This document shows, one piece after another, positions 16,906 to 25,624 of a stretch of DNA of 64,000 nucleotides. This DNA is from Simplicispira suum (GTDB lineage Bacteria; Pseudomonadota; Gammaproteobacteria; Burkholderiales; Burkholderiaceae_C), in assembly GCF_003008595.1 (NCBI RefSeq), contig NZ_CP027669.1:1550001-1614000 (forward strand). The letters are read 5' to 3'. The translations under genes and the position numbers were made by a program. Under the pieces are notes generated by a model. That model searched no databases. It was not told where the DNA came from and worked only from the letters and a program-made list of their open reading frames with translations. Every line of letters starts with the position of its first letter. The stretch's first letter is position 1.

Positions 16906-19092
16906 ATGACAACCCCGCCGCCACCCAACCCCGACTCTGACACCGAGCCAGCGCCGAGCCAGGCACCGCATCCCCTGGAGCGAAGCCGATTCGGCGGCAC
17001 GGGGCAGCGACCTGAGCGCGCGGCAAGCGACAACGCGCCGTTCTCCCGAAGCGATCTCAGCAAGGGCAAGGAGGAATTGCTTGAGCACCCTGCGGTGCGC
17101 ATCAGCTGGCGGGTGCTCATAGGCGCCTCGGTGGTGATTCTCGCCTTCTCACTCTGGGCCATCGCCCTCCCAGAGGGTGCTCGCACCACGATGAAAGCCG
17201 TGGTTGACTGGATTGCGACCAACCTCGGGTGGTACTACGTCCTGACGATGGCGCTGGTCATTGGCTTTGTGGTCTGGGTCGCCATTTCCAAGGAAGGCGA
17301 CGTTCGGCTCGGCCCGGACGATTCTCGGCCACAGTACAAGCTAGGCACCTGGGTGGCCATGCTGTTTGCTGCCGGGGTCGGAATCGACTTGCTTTTCTTT
17401 TCGGTCACCGGCCCCGTGGTGCAGTACCTGCATCCACCTTCGGGCGCCGGAGGGTCAGCCGCTGCCATGCAGGACGCGGTCGTCTGGACCATGTTCCATT
17501 ACGGCATTGCCGGCTGGTCGGTGTATGCGCTGCTGGGCATGGCCATGGGCTACTTCGCCTACCGCTGGGGAATGCCTCTGTCGATCCGGGCGGCACTCTA
17601 CCCCTTGCTGGGCAAGCGCGTGCGCGGGCCACTGGGCGACGGCATCAGCGCCATTGCCTTGGTCGGCACCGTGTTCGGCGTCGCCACGTCCATGGGTATT
17701 GGCGTGGTGCTGCTGGGCGTCGGTTTTTCGCTCATCTTCGGCCTGGAGCAAGGCCTCACGCTGCAGATCGCATTGGTGATCGGCGCCGTGGTACTGACCA
17801 TCGCCGCGACCACGTCGGGCGTGGACCGTGGAATCCGCTGGATTTCCGAGCTCAACCTGTGGAGCGCCGTGGCCATGATGGTCTACATCCTCGCCACGGG
17901 GCAGACGGCCTTTCTCTTGAATGCGCTGGTGGAAAACATCGGTCAGTTCCTTGTCACACTCCCGGCCCGCACGCTGCAGACCTTTGCCTACGAGCCGGGC
18001 AGCAGCGACTGGATGGGAAGCTGGACCCTGTTTTTTTGGGCCTTCTGGCTGGCTTGGGGCCCGTTCGTCGGCGTCTTCCTGGCACGCATTTCGCGCGGGC
18101 GCACATTGCGCGAGTTCGTGATCGCCGCAATCACCGCGCCCGTGCTGTGCGACTTCATCATCGTTTCATTTTTCGGCAACTCCGCCCTGTACGAAGTGCT
18201 GCAAGGCAACACGGCATTCGCGGAACTGGCCGTGCAAAGCCCGGAGCAGGGCTGGTATGCCTTGCTGGCCATGTTTCCGGGCGCGATGTTTCTGATCGGC
18301 CTGGCGACCTTTTCGGGCTTGTTGTTCTACCTCACCAGCGCCAACTCGGGCGCCATGGTGATGTCGAACTTCTCCGCCTCCATTCCGGACCCATCGCAAG
18401 ACGGACCGAAATGGCTGCGCATCTTCTGGGCCCTGCTCACCGCCCTGCTCACCGTGGCCATGCTGCTGGCCGGCGGCGTGGTCACCATGGAGTACGCGAC
18501 GCTGATCTTCGCGTTGCCGGTCACTGTGATTGCGTATTTGGTGATGGCGTCGTTCTACAAGGCGCTGCGCATGGAGCGCGCCGAGCGCGAAGGCCAGGTG
18601 CTTCGCCGGCCGTCCCTCGCACCCAGCGGCGGTCAAGTGCCTGAGCGATCCTGGAAGCAGCGGCTGGGGCAACTGCTCACCTTCCCGTCACAGCGCGAGG
18701 CAACACAGTTTCTCGAACGCACAGTCCGCCCGGCGCTGGATGATGTGGCCGCCGAATTTCGCAACCAGGGCTACGAGGTCGAACGTGGCACGGTGAGCAG
18801 CGCCAGCGGCATGGAGGGGCCGCTGTTGCATGTATCGATGCAGGCACTGCGCCCTTTTGACTACCAGGTCGCCCTTGTCCAAGCACCCGTCCCCACATTC
18901 AGCGGCAAGATGGCGCGCGACACCGATGTCTATTACCGACTCGAAGTCGTCACGCAGGCCGGCTCAGGCGGCTACGACCTGATGGGCCTGACCAAGCGGC
19001 AGGTGATTGACGACGTGCTTGAGCGCTACGAAGCCCATCTGGCCTCGCTTGCGACTGCCAGCGAACCCCGCCCCGCATCCGCGTCTCGCTAG
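16906..19092 (+). CDS. betT: BCCT-family betaine/carnitine/choline transporter (BetT-like)
   Basis: A 728-residue transporter with twelve predicted membrane helices. Visible family motifs include MLFAAGVGIDLLFFSV, the tryptophan-rich helix LFFWAFWLAWGPFVGVFLAR and ISRGRTLREF. Unlike short BCCT members it has a cytosolic C-terminal domain of about 180 residues beginning after the last helix near residue 545, as in BetT choline transporters where this tail takes part in osmotic control. The N-terminal 60 residues are proline-rich and hydrophilic. No choline-oxidation genes are adjacent, so the substrate (choline or glycine betaine) is inferred from the family only. Confidence 0.9.
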   Translation: MTTPPPPNPDSDTEPAPSQAPHPLERSRFGGTGQRPERAASDNAPFSRSDLSKGKEELLEHPAVRISWRVLIGASVVILAFSLWAIALPEGARTTMKAVVDWIATNLGWYYVLTMALVIGFVVWVAISKEGDVRLGPDDSRPQYKLGTWVAMLFAAGVGIDLLFFSVTGPVVQYLHPPSGAGGSAAAMQDAVVWTMFHYGIAGWSVYALLGMAMGYFAYRWGMPLSIRAALYPLLGKRVRGPLGDGISAIALVGTVFGVATSMGIGVVLLGVGFSLIFGLEQGLTLQIALVIGAVVLTIAATTSGVDRGIRWISELNLWSAVAMMVYILATGQTAFLLNALVENIGQFLVTLPARTLQTFAYEPGSSDWMGSWTLFFWAFWLAWGPFVGVFLARISRGRTLREFVIAAITAPVLCDFIIVSFFGNSALYEVLQGNTAFAELAVQSPEQGWYALLAMFPGAMFLIGLATFSGLLFYLTSANSGAMVMSNFSASIPDPSQDGPKWLRIFWALLTALLTVAMLLAGGVVTMEYATLIFALPVTVIAYLVMASFYKALRMERAEREGQVLRRPSLAPSGGQVPERSWKQRLGQLLTFPSQREATQFLERTVRPALDDVAAEFRNQGYEVERGTVSSASGMEGPLLHVSMQALRPFDYQVALVQAPVPTFSGKMARDTDVYYRLEVVTQAGSGGYDLMGLTKRQVIDDVLERYEAHLASLATASEPRPASASR

Positions 19093-19115
19093 TTTCGGTG
19101 CGCAGAAGCTTCGGT

Positions 19116-19165
19116 AAATATGGCCTCCAGCGCTTATGTACAAAGCGTAATAAGCTGCATTATTG
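19116..19165. repeat. Dispersed ~45 bp palindromic repeat, copy 4
   Basis: AAATATGGCCTCCAGCGCTT at the left and AAGCGTAATAAGCTGCATTA at the right, with AGCGCTT facing AAGCGT. It lies between the BCCT gene and the EamA-type gene, ending about 20 bases before the latter's start. Confidence 0.8.
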
Positions 19166-19184
19166 ATAGCAAAAGGTGATCGTG

Positions 19185-19625
19185 ATGGAATCTGCCACCT
19201 CCCACAGCTGGTTCTTCTGGGCGGCGCTGTCCGCAGTGTTTGCGGCGCTCACCGCCATCTTTGCCAAGGTGGGCATCCAGGGCGTGGACTCGGATCTGGC
19301 TACGCTGGTGCGCACCGTCATCATCGTATTCGTGCTCACAGCCTTTGTCTGGGGCGCCGGCAAGTGGAGCAATCCGCTGCAACTGCCCGGCAAGACCTGG
19401 GTTTTTCTCACGCTCTCGGCCCTGGCCACCGGGGCCTCCTGGGTCTGCTACTTCCGCGCACTGCAGATCGGCGAAGCCTCGCAGGTGGCGCCGGTGGACA
19501 AGTTCAGCCTGGTGCTGGTGGCAGTATTTGCCTTTGTGTTCCTGGGCGAGCGCCCGTCCGGCACAGGCTGGCTGGGCATCGCACTGGTGGCGGCCGGGGT
19601 TGTGGTGCTGGCGCTGCGCCGCTAG
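19185..19625 (+). CDS. Small EamA-family (DMT) permease
   Basis: A 146-residue protein with five hydrophobic segments and a single EamA half (ALTAIFAKVGIQGVDSDLAT near the start and VFLGERPSGTGWLGIALVAAG at the end). Two-domain DMT exporters have ten helices; half-size members are thought to dimerise. I chose the ATG at 19185 with AAAGG upstream; a GTG at 19176 is also in frame. The stop codon TAG falls within the CTAG that borders the MITE-like element, so the insertion may have trimmed or redefined the C-terminus. Substrate unknown. Confidence 0.82.
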   Translation: MESATSHSWFFWAALSAVFAALTAIFAKVGIQGVDSDLATLVRTVIIVFVLTAFVWGAGKWSNPLQLPGKTWVFLTLSALATGASWVCYFRALQIGEASQVAPVDKFSLVLVAVFAFVFLGERPSGTGWLGIALVAAGVVVLALRR

Positions 19626-19891
19626 TGCCTGTTGACACTATGCAAGGGGATCGCGTTGTCTCGCAAAGGGGCTGTATGCAAGGCGCAGGTGCGCAGCAAG
19701 GCTGGTGCCTTGCAAGCGCGGGCAACGCCGCAGACGGCCCCTTTGCGAGGCAACCCGAAGGGAAGGCCATCAGAGCCCGCCCCTCGGCGTTGCGCTCCTT
19801 GAGCGTGCGGACGCACGCACTGCGTCGCGCGCCTTGATGGGCAGGTTTTGATGACCTTCGCGACCCCTTGCATAGTGTCAACAGGCCCTAG
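19622..19891. mobile_element. MITE-like element with long terminal inverted repeats
   Basis: About 270 bases bounded by CTAG. The left end reads TGCCTGTTGACACTATGCAA then GGGGATCGCG, and the right end is its reverse complement with only two differences (GGCCTGTTGACACTATGCAA then GGGGTCGCG on the minus strand), so the inverted repeats are about 30 bases. A nested second inverted repeat (TCTCGCAAAGGGGC against GCCCCTTTGCGAGG) lies inside. No transposase fits in the element. CTAG at both borders could be a 4-base target duplication, as known for IS5-family relatives; the family assignment is only a guess. It ends 36 bases before the -10 of mntP. Confidence 0.75.
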
Positions 19892-19926
19892 CCGCGTTCA
19901 GCCACGGAGACCGGCGCACGCATCTC

Positions 19927-19932
19927 TATAAT
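19927..19932 (+). promoter_or_regulatory. Candidate -10 box for the mntP leader
   Basis: A perfect TATAAT about ten bases before the yybP-ykoY motif begins. No good -35 is visible at normal spacing; the region upstream is the border of the MITE-like element. Confidence 0.5.
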
Positions 19933-19939
19933 TCGCGCT

Positions 19940-20090
19940 TCCCTTGGGGAGTAGCCGGCTTTCGACCTCGAAAGCGCCTGCGTCAACATACTCAGCCTGC
20001 TCTGCACGCTGTGGCGCAGGCATCCAGTGTGCTGGTTGGCGAGACCATGGGCGCATCCGCGCGACAGTCGTCGGGCCGTGGGGATGCGCC
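19940..20090 (+). ncRNA. yybP-ykoY (manganese) riboswitch in the mntP leader
   Basis: The hallmarks of the motif are present in order: CTTGGGGAGTAGCCGGC, a GCGCC-containing stem, GTCAACATACTC, a variable hairpin, and GGTTGGCGAGACCATGG. Homologous leaders sense Mn2+ and precede mntP or other metal exporters. Directly downstream, GGCGCATCC (20050-20058) pairs with GGATGCGCC (20082-20090) and is followed by TTTGCG, a likely expression-platform hairpin. Aptamer recognition is by sequence pattern; the platform mechanism is inferred. Confidence 0.88.
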
Positions 20091-20122
20091 TTTGCGTTCG
20101 CCCGACCCGAGCCACGATTCCC

Positions 20123-20692
20123 ATGAATCCCTTTTCGATTGCCCTGCTGTCCCTGGCCATGTCCACCGACGCCTTTGCCGCTGCCGTGGGCAAAGGCATG
20201 GCACTCGAACGCCCCCACTGGGGCGAGGCGCTGCGCACCGGGGCAATCTTTGGCGCCATTGAAGGCACCACGCCACTGATCGGCTGGGCCTTGGGCCTTG
20301 CCGCAGCCGACTACGTGAAAGCCTGGGACCACTGGATTGCCTTCGTCCTGCTGCTGGGTCTGGGCGGGCACATGGTGATCAATGGCCTCCAACCACCCGA
20401 ATCACAGGCAGGCGACAAACCTTCGCGCCATGGCTTCTGGCCGCTGGCACTGACCGGTTTTGCCACCAGCGTGGACGCCATGGTGGTGGGCGTGGGCCTG
20501 GCGTTTCTGGACGTGCCCATCCTCCCCGTCGCCCTTGCCATCGGCTGCACCACGTTGGTGGCCGTCACGCTGGGCGTGATGGCCGGGCGCGTACTCGGAC
20601 GCGCGGCGGGCAGGCGCGCCGAAATCATGGGTGGCCTGGTGCTCGCCGGCATCGGCGCCGCCATCCTCTTCGAACACCTGCGCGCCGGCTAA
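20123..20692 (+). CDS. mntP: Putative manganese efflux pump MntP
   Basis: A 189-residue six-helix membrane protein with the duplicated MntP pattern: [17 protein letters not shown] near residue 10 and [19 protein letters not shown] near residue 115, each with the aspartate thought to line the metal path. The ATG at 20123 is chosen because homologues begin [14 protein letters not shown]; the longer frame runs back through the riboswitch. The yybP-ykoY leader supports manganese regulation. It converges on the aldehyde dehydrogenase gene, 24 bases away. Confidence 0.95.
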   Translation: MNPFSIALLSLAMSTDAFAAAVGKGMALERPHWGEALRTGAIFGAIEGTTPLIGWALGLAAADYVKAWDHWIAFVLLLGLGGHMVINGLQPPESQAGDKPSRHGFWPLALTGFATSVDAMVVGVGLAFLDVPILPVALAIGCTTLVAVTLGVMAGRVLGRAAGRRAEIMGGLVLAGIGAAILFEHLRAG

Positions 20693-20716
20693 GGACGAAT
20701 CTCAGCGCCTGCTGGC

Positions 20717-22174
20717 TTACAGCGACAAGATCGACACCGTCTTGGTCAGCAGGTAGGCCTCCAGCGCCTCGGGGCCACCCTCGGAACCGTAACCCGAATC
20801 CTTGACGCCGCCAAACGGCATTTCAGCCGACGTGGCCGCACCCTGGTTGATCCACAGCATGCCGACCTCGATCCGGCTGGCCAGCTGCTGGGCGGTTTTG
20901 ATCGACTGGGTGAACGCGTAACTCGCCAGGCCATAGGGCAGGCGATTGGCTTCGGCAATCGCCTCGTCCAGGCTGTCAAAGCCACGGATCGCAGCGACCG
21001 GACCAAAGGGCTCGTGGTTGAACACGCTGGCGTCCAGCGACACGCCGCCGAGCACCGTAGGCGCGAAGAAGTTGCCCTCCCCCGCCAGACGCTTGCCGCC
21101 GGTGAGCACGTCTGCGCCTGCCTTTTCTGCATCCCGCACCAGATCGTCCATGGCGGTCATGCGGCGCGGGTTGGCCAGCGGCCCCATGCGGGTCTCTGCA
21201 TCCAGGCCATCGCCTACCTTGAGTTGCTCGGCGTACTGCACCATGCCGTCGGTAAAGGCCTGGCGCACGCTGTTGTGCACCAGAAAGCGCGTCGGCGAGA
21301 TGCAGACCTGGCCCGCGTTCCTGAACTTGGCGCCGGCCATGGCCTTTACGGCGGCCGCCACGTCGGCATCTTCGGCCACGATGACAGGCGCGTGGCCACC
21401 CAGCTCCATGGTGGCGCGCTTCATGTGCTGGCCGGCCAGCGCGGCAAGCTGCTTGCCCACCGCTGTGGAGCCGGTAAAGGTGATCTTGCGAATCACCGGA
21501 TGCGCAATCAGGTACGAAGAAATCTCTGCCGGGTCGCCGTACACCAGACCCACCGTGCCGGGCGGCACGCCGGCGTCCACAAAAGCCTGCAGCAGCGCCG
21601 CCGGCGAAGCCGGGGTTTCCTCCGGCGCCTTCACCAGGAAGGAGCAGCCGGTGGCCAGCGCCGCGCCCAGCTTGCGCACGATCTGGTTGATCGGGAAGTT
21701 CCAGGGCGTGAAGGCCGCTACCGGGCCCACCGGCTCCTTGAGCACCATCTGCTGCATGTCCGGGCGGCGCGCCGGCACGATGCGGCCGTAAACGCGCATG
21801 CCTTCGTCGGCAAACCACTCCAGGATGTCGGCGCCCGCCAGCACTTCGCCCCGTGCCTCGGCAAGCGGCTTGCCTTGCTCCTGCGTCATCAGCCGGGCGA
21901 TGGCGTCGGCGCGCTCACGCACCAGGCCGGCGGCCTTGCGCATGGTCTGCGCGCGCTCGAAAGCGGGCGTGGCGCGCCAGGCCTCAAAACCGCGCTGGGC
22001 CGCTTCGAGCGCCCGGTCCAGATCGGCCTTGCCGGCATGCGCCACCTGGGCCATGACGGCACCGGTGGCAGGGTTGACGACGTCGATGCGCTTGCCGCTC
22101 TGGGCCTCCTGCCACTGGTTGGCGATCAGCAGCTGCGTGCTGGGGTAAGAGGTCGTGGAGACAGGGGTGTTCAT
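20717..22174 (-). CDS. NAD(P)-dependent aldehyde dehydrogenase, succinate-semialdehyde type
   Basis: A 485-residue aldehyde dehydrogenase. The cofactor motif [11 protein letters not shown] near residue 230, the general base in [11 protein letters not shown] near 255 and the catalytic cysteine in [14 protein letters not shown] near 288 are all seen. The [20 protein letters not shown] segment and the overall length match the GabD/SSADH clade, which oxidises succinate semialdehyde. Start at 22174 with GAGGAAAGCC in front. No gab transaminase gene is nearby, so the substrate could be another semialdehyde. Confidence 0.9.
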   Translation of the reverse strand: MNTPVSTTSYPSTQLLIANQWQEAQSGKRIDVVNPATGAVMAQVAHAGKADLDRALEAAQRGFEAWRATPAFERAQTMRKAAGLVRERADAIARLMTQEQGKPLAEARGEVLAGADILEWFADEGMRVYGRIVPARRPDMQQMVLKEPVGPVAAFTPWNFPINQIVRKLGAALATGCSFLVKAPEETPASPAALLQAFVDAGVPPGTVGLVYGDPAEISSYLIAHPVIRKITFTGSTAVGKQLAALAGQHMKRATMELGGHAPVIVAEDADVAAAVKAMAGAKFRNAGQVCISPTRFLVHNSVRQAFTDGMVQYAEQLKVGDGLDAETRMGPLANPRRMTAMDDLVRDAEKAGADVLTGGKRLAGEGNFFAPTVLGGVSLDASVFNHEPFGPVAAIRGFDSLDEAIAEANRLPYGLASYAFTQSIKTAQQLASRIEVGMLWINQGAATSAEMPFGGVKDSGYGSEGGPEALEAYLLTKTVSILSL

Positions 22175-22312
22175 GGCTTTCCTCAGCAAAAACGGAATAG
22201 GGGAGTGGCGCCGGGCAACTGGGCGCAGATGCGATCCATTGTGCCCAGAGCTGCACTGCGACGCCCAGCCAGCGTGCTTCAGCCCCTGCGCCGGCAGGGG
22301 TGGCAAGGTGGC

Positions 22313-23320
22313 TCAGAACGGTGCGTTGTCGGGGTCGGTATCGACCGGCGCTGCCGCCGGGCCGGTCACGCTGCCCGAGACGGACGCAGGGACCGGTGCA
22401 ACTGCGGGCATAGATGCGGGCGCCGCAACGCCCGGCTGCGCTTCGCCTCCCAGCGCCTCCAGCAGATCGGGCAGCAGGCGCGCAAGCTCGCCAGTGGCAA
22501 TCGCCACATCGGTATCAAACCCGCCGTCGTCGGCGGCTTTGTCCTCGAACACGGTGCCCAGAAACGCCAGTTTCTTGATCTGCAGGCCTTCGGTCAGCAT
22601 GAAAGAGACCCGTTCGTCCCAGGTCAGCGCCAGCTTCGTCGGCAGCTTGCCGGCGGCAATGTGGGCCTGCACTTCCTCGATGTCGAGCGGGTGGCGGGCG
22701 TAGCGCACCACGGCCTTGGCCTCGTCCGCCGCCTTGAGCTCGCATTCGCGGTCCACACTGAACCCGGCGGGCGGCTCCTGCTTAGCCAGCCAATGCGCCA
22801 TGGCGGCCTGCGGGCTGGTGTGGGTGTGCACCAAGGCCAGCGCAAAGCCGGGCAGCGCTTCGGTCAGCAGCGTGACCACTTCGTCGGCGCGCGCCTGGCT
22901 GCCGGTATCGAGCACCAGGGTGCGCGCGGCCTGGTCGATCCAGACCCACATCGAGCCCTGCTTGGTGAAGGCCATGGGCAGCAGGTCCAGCAGCGCTTCG
23001 TCCTTGAGCTCGCGGCTTTCCTTCTTGCCCGGCTTGCGACCGGTTTCCTTCTCGATGCGCTCGGCCTTCTCCTTTACGCGGCGCGCCACCACGGAGCCTG
23101 GCACCACCTTGGCCTCGGCCATGAAGCGCAGGATCCATTGGCCTGCCACCGATTCGGCCAGCAGGCCGTGCGCGTCGCCACGGGGCGGCACCCAGCCGGT
23201 GGAGCGCTCCTGCGTGGCGCCACATTCCAGAAATGGCGTGCGCGCCAGCGCTTCTTCCAGTTGGGTGAGATCGCATTGCCATTCAGACGCAATGCGGTAG
23301 ACGATCAGATTCTTGAACAA
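22313..23320 (-). CDS. rdgC: Recombination-associated protein RdgC
   Basis: A 335-residue DNA-binding protein. The N-terminus FKNLIVYRI, then GWVPPRGD, LLPMAFTKQGSMWVWID and KLALTWDERVSFMLTEG follow the RdgC family along its length. RdgC forms a dimeric ring on double-stranded DNA and restrains RecA. No ATG precedes the conserved start; a TTG at 23320, seven bases after AAAGGA, gives a protein beginning MFKNLIVYRI like homologues, though a TTG at 23341 is possible. The C-terminal 50 residues are alanine/proline/valine-rich and extend beyond the E. coli protein. It lies beside the origin-like region. Confidence 0.92.
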   Translation of the reverse strand: MFKNLIVYRIASEWQCDLTQLEEALARTPFLECGATQERSTGWVPPRGDAHGLLAESVAGQWILRFMAEAKVVPGSVVARRVKEKAERIEKETGRKPGKKESRELKDEALLDLLPMAFTKQGSMWVWIDQAARTLVLDTGSQARADEVVTLLTEALPGFALALVHTHTSPQAAMAHWLAKQEPPAGFSVDRECELKAADEAKAVVRYARHPLDIEEVQAHIAAGKLPTKLALTWDERVSFMLTEGLQIKKLAFLGTVFEDKAADDGGFDTDVAIATGELARLLPDLLEALGGEAQPGVAAPASMPAVAPVPASVSGSVTGPAAAPVDTDPDNAPF

Positions 23321-23433
23321 AAGCAAATCCTTTGGTGACAAGGGCGCAGCGCGCCAGCGAGGGCATGGCGCGCCGAGAGAGGGAAAAGAAGGATTGTCGC
23401 GCGCGGCAAACGAAGAGCCGGTCGCCTTTTATC

Positions 23434-23482
23434 AAAATCAATAGCTAAAACATCAAACGGGATAAGCGCTAGAGGCCATTTT
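23434..23482. repeat. Dispersed ~45 bp palindromic repeat, copy 5
   Basis: AAAATCAATAGCTAAAACAT at the left, GATAAGCGCTAGAGGCCATT at the right. It lies in the 317-base divergent gap between rdgC and the Spy-like gene; the rest of that gap shows no further feature I can support apart from the AAAGGA ribosome-binding site before 23638. Confidence 0.8.
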
Positions 23483-23637
23483 CATTCAAATTCATGGATC
23501 GTTCGACGCCACGAAACTCCAAGAAACTTTACACAGCCTCACGCCCCGCGCATGGCGCACTTACACGGCGGCGCAACACTGGACCTCAACGCTGGCACCG
23601 TGCTGGCGCCCTTGCAACCTCCTCGAAAGGATTCTTC

Positions 23638-24198
23638 ATGACCTCCTCGTTCACCCGCCGCCTCCTCGCCGCTGCCGCCTGCGCCGCTCTGGCCCTGCCG
23701 GTTCTGGCCCAAACCGCCCCTGCTGCACCCACCGGGAACAGCGACGCCCCCACCGCCCAGATGCAAAAGCGCTCGGACCACCGAGCCGATCGCCAGGCCC
23801 AGCGCACGCAGTGGAAGGAAAAACGCGCCGAGCGTCAGGCCCAGCGCCTGACGCAACTCAAAACGCAACTGGCCCTCACCCCCGCACAAGAGCCCGCCTG
23901 GACGAGCTTCACCCAGGCGATGCAGCTGCGCGGCGACTTTGCCCGTCTGGACCGCGATTCCATGCAAAAGCTCACCACCCCCGAACGCATCGATCGCATG
24001 CGCGCCCAGCGCGCCCAGCGGGACGCCGCCATGGATGCGCGCGGCGACGCCGTCAAAGCCTTTTATGCCCAACTCCAGCCCGAGCAGCAACAAACCTTTG
24101 ATCGCCAGAACCATCGCATGGGCGCTGACCACAAAAACCGCGGGCACGGGCGCCATGGCCACGGACACATGGGCCAGCGCAGCGGCCAAGCCGGGTGA
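23638..24198 (+). CDS. Periplasmic Spy/CpxP-like LTXXQ protein
   Basis: A 186-residue exported protein. The N-terminus FTRRLLAAAACAALALPVLA is a signal peptide cleaved after VLAQT or nearby. The mature protein is highly charged and helical with QRLTQLKTQLALTPAQEPAW near residue 75, an LTxxQ-type motif, and a second one in FYAQLQPEQQQTFDR near 145. The tail is rich in histidine and glycine (HGRHGHGHMGQ), which could bind metal ions. Family members are chaperones or sensors of envelope stress. It starts at 23638 after AAAGGATTCTTC. Confidence 0.82.
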   Translation: MTSSFTRRLLAAAACAALALPVLAQTAPAAPTGNSDAPTAQMQKRSDHRADRQAQRTQWKEKRAERQAQRLTQLKTQLALTPAQEPAWTSFTQAMQLRGDFARLDRDSMQKLTTPERIDRMRAQRAQRDAAMDARGDAVKAFYAQLQPEQQQTFDRQNHRMGADHKNRGHGRHGHGHMGQRSGQAG

Positions 24199-24284
24199 GC
24201 CCCGGCCGAGAGTTTCAATATGTCTGATGGCGTGACGATTCGATTCCTGCCTACAAACTGCGTCTGGATACGGCGCTAGTCTCA

Positions 24285-24318
24285 GGGCCATCCCAGGGTA
24301 TTGACTCAGGGATGGCCC
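24285..24318. terminator. Perfect 10 bp stem-loop between the Spy-like gene and pagL
   Basis: GGGCCATCCC at 24285-24294 pairs perfectly with GGGATGGCCC at 24309-24318 around a 14-base loop. There is no run of T after it, so it may be a terminator-like or mRNA-stabilising hairpin. A 14-base DNA palindrome GAAACCGAGGTTTC follows at 24355-24368 and covers the pagL ribosome-binding site. Confidence 0.5.
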
Positions 24319-24370
24319 ACTCGCTCTCACACCTCAGAGCGAATGTGGTCTCAGAAACCGAGGTTTCACC

Positions 24371-24952
24371 ATGCCAAGCACCGCAAGAACCCAGCGGCCG
24401 GCACCGGCACTTCTGGCCGTGTTCGCGCTCTTGATCTGTATTCCCGCCGCAGCACAAACCATCGATGCTGCTGCCACGCCGCGCTGGGGCATGTATCTGC
24501 AAAACGCCAGAGCACCGCACCACGTCGCCGCCTGGACCTTGGGTGCCACCCTGGATTGGCAAGACTGGCGCCGCAGTCTCTGGGGTGCCCAAGTGCGGGG
24601 CTACTGGGACTTTTCCGCAAGTCGCTGGTCGGCCCGCGGTCAAGGCGGGGACTTCGACACCACGGTGTTGGGCCTCACCCCCAGCTTTCGCTTCATCCCC
24701 AGCGCCGGACGCTCACGCTGGTTTGTAGACGCCGGAGTCGGCGCCACGCTGTCCAACCGCCGCTTCGCCACGCCAGAGCGCGCATTCAGCACCCGTTTCA
24801 ATTTCGCCACCCACCTGGGCGTCGGCCTGGAACTCGGTGACCACCGCCAGCACGAGCTGCAGTTGCGGCTGGAGCATGTTTCCAACGCCGGCATCAAGGA
24901 GCCCAACCCTGGGGCGAACTTTGTGCAAGTGCGCTACACCCTGCACTTTTAA
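24371..24952 (+). CDS. pagL: Lipid A 3-O-deacylase PagL-like outer-membrane protein
   Basis: A 193-residue protein with a signal peptide (ALLAVFALLICIPAAAQT) and alternating beta-strands ending in VQVRYTLHF, a typical outer-membrane C-terminal phenylalanine. The catalytic motif LEHVSNAGI near residue 168 supplies the His-x-Ser-Asn of PagL, followed by EPNPGANF with the conserved glutamate. PagL removes the 3-O acyl chain of lipid A, changing immune recognition and membrane properties. The start ATG has GAGG eight bases upstream. Function is assigned by motif; length fits the family. Confidence 0.88.
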   Translation: MPSTARTQRPAPALLAVFALLICIPAAAQTIDAAATPRWGMYLQNARAPHHVAAWTLGATLDWQDWRRSLWGAQVRGYWDFSASRWSARGQGGDFDTTVLGLTPSFRFIPSAGRSRWFVDAGVGATLSNRRFATPERAFSTRFNFATHLGVGLELGDHRQHELQLRLEHVSNAGIKEPNPGANFVQVRYTLHF

Positions 24953-24981
24953 GGTCGGGTTTCCCTGCATCACGAAGCAGT

Positions 24982-25572
24982 TGTGGATAAACCTGGGGAA
25001 AGAGCGCGGACATCCCGCCACTTATCCACACCCCAGGGCACTTTCGCGAAGTTGTTCAGTTTTCGGAACGGCTGCAACAGGGCTCGGCCCACAATGCTGT
25101 CACCACAGCAAGTGCCTGATTTAGAACCCGATTCTGGCCTTGTCCACACAATGGCCCAGCCCCTACTACTACTACTAATTGAATAGAGAGAAGTAGAAGA
25201 ACAGATAGCGCCAGCACCCCACGGTCTTGGGATAGGTATTGCAGGCATGGCGGCGGGCGGCCCGGCAGGAAAGTGCAGGGCCATCTTTGGTTCGGCGCTC
25301 AGGAAAGCGCAACAGAAACCGGCCTTGAAGATGGGCGGCTTGCGACCACGTTGTGGACAAGTTTGTGGATAAAGGAATTGAAAAAGGCGATTTATCCACA
25401 GTTTTTCTAAAAACCGGGCAGCTGTCCCCATGTCACCTTGGCCGTCTCAGGGTTCCATCCACAGCGCTAGCGCGAAGCCAAGCGTCTGCTGGACAAGGAA
25501 AAAACACACTTATCCACCGAAGAGGCCCGCCTCTATCTACTATCTACCAATGAAACAGAAGAAATAGAGAGA
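24982..25572. other. Origin-like cluster of DnaA boxes with two DnaA-trio units (candidate oriC)
   Basis: This is the core of a 672-base non-coding stretch (24953-25624). Perfect DnaA boxes (TTATCCACA or complement) lie at 24982-24990, 25022-25030, 25364-25372 and 25392-25400; one-mismatch boxes lie at 25140-25148, 25352-25360 (TGTGGACAA) and 25510-25518. Two of the boxes start the same layout: box, GC-rich spacer, CTA repeats, AT-rich tract ending AATAGAGAGA. In the first, box 25140, spacer CAATGGCCCAGCCC, then CTACTACTACTACTA at 25163-25177. In the second, box 25510, an 18-base spacer, then CTACTATCTAC at 25537-25547. This matches the published box/GC-cluster/DnaA-trio unwinding unit. It is a strong origin candidate though 30 kb from dnaA. 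Confidence 0.7.
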
Positions 25573-25624
25573 GACCGGCCGCAGGCGCGGCAAGGACGCC
25601 GAGCCAAGGCGTTGCCGGTCAGAT

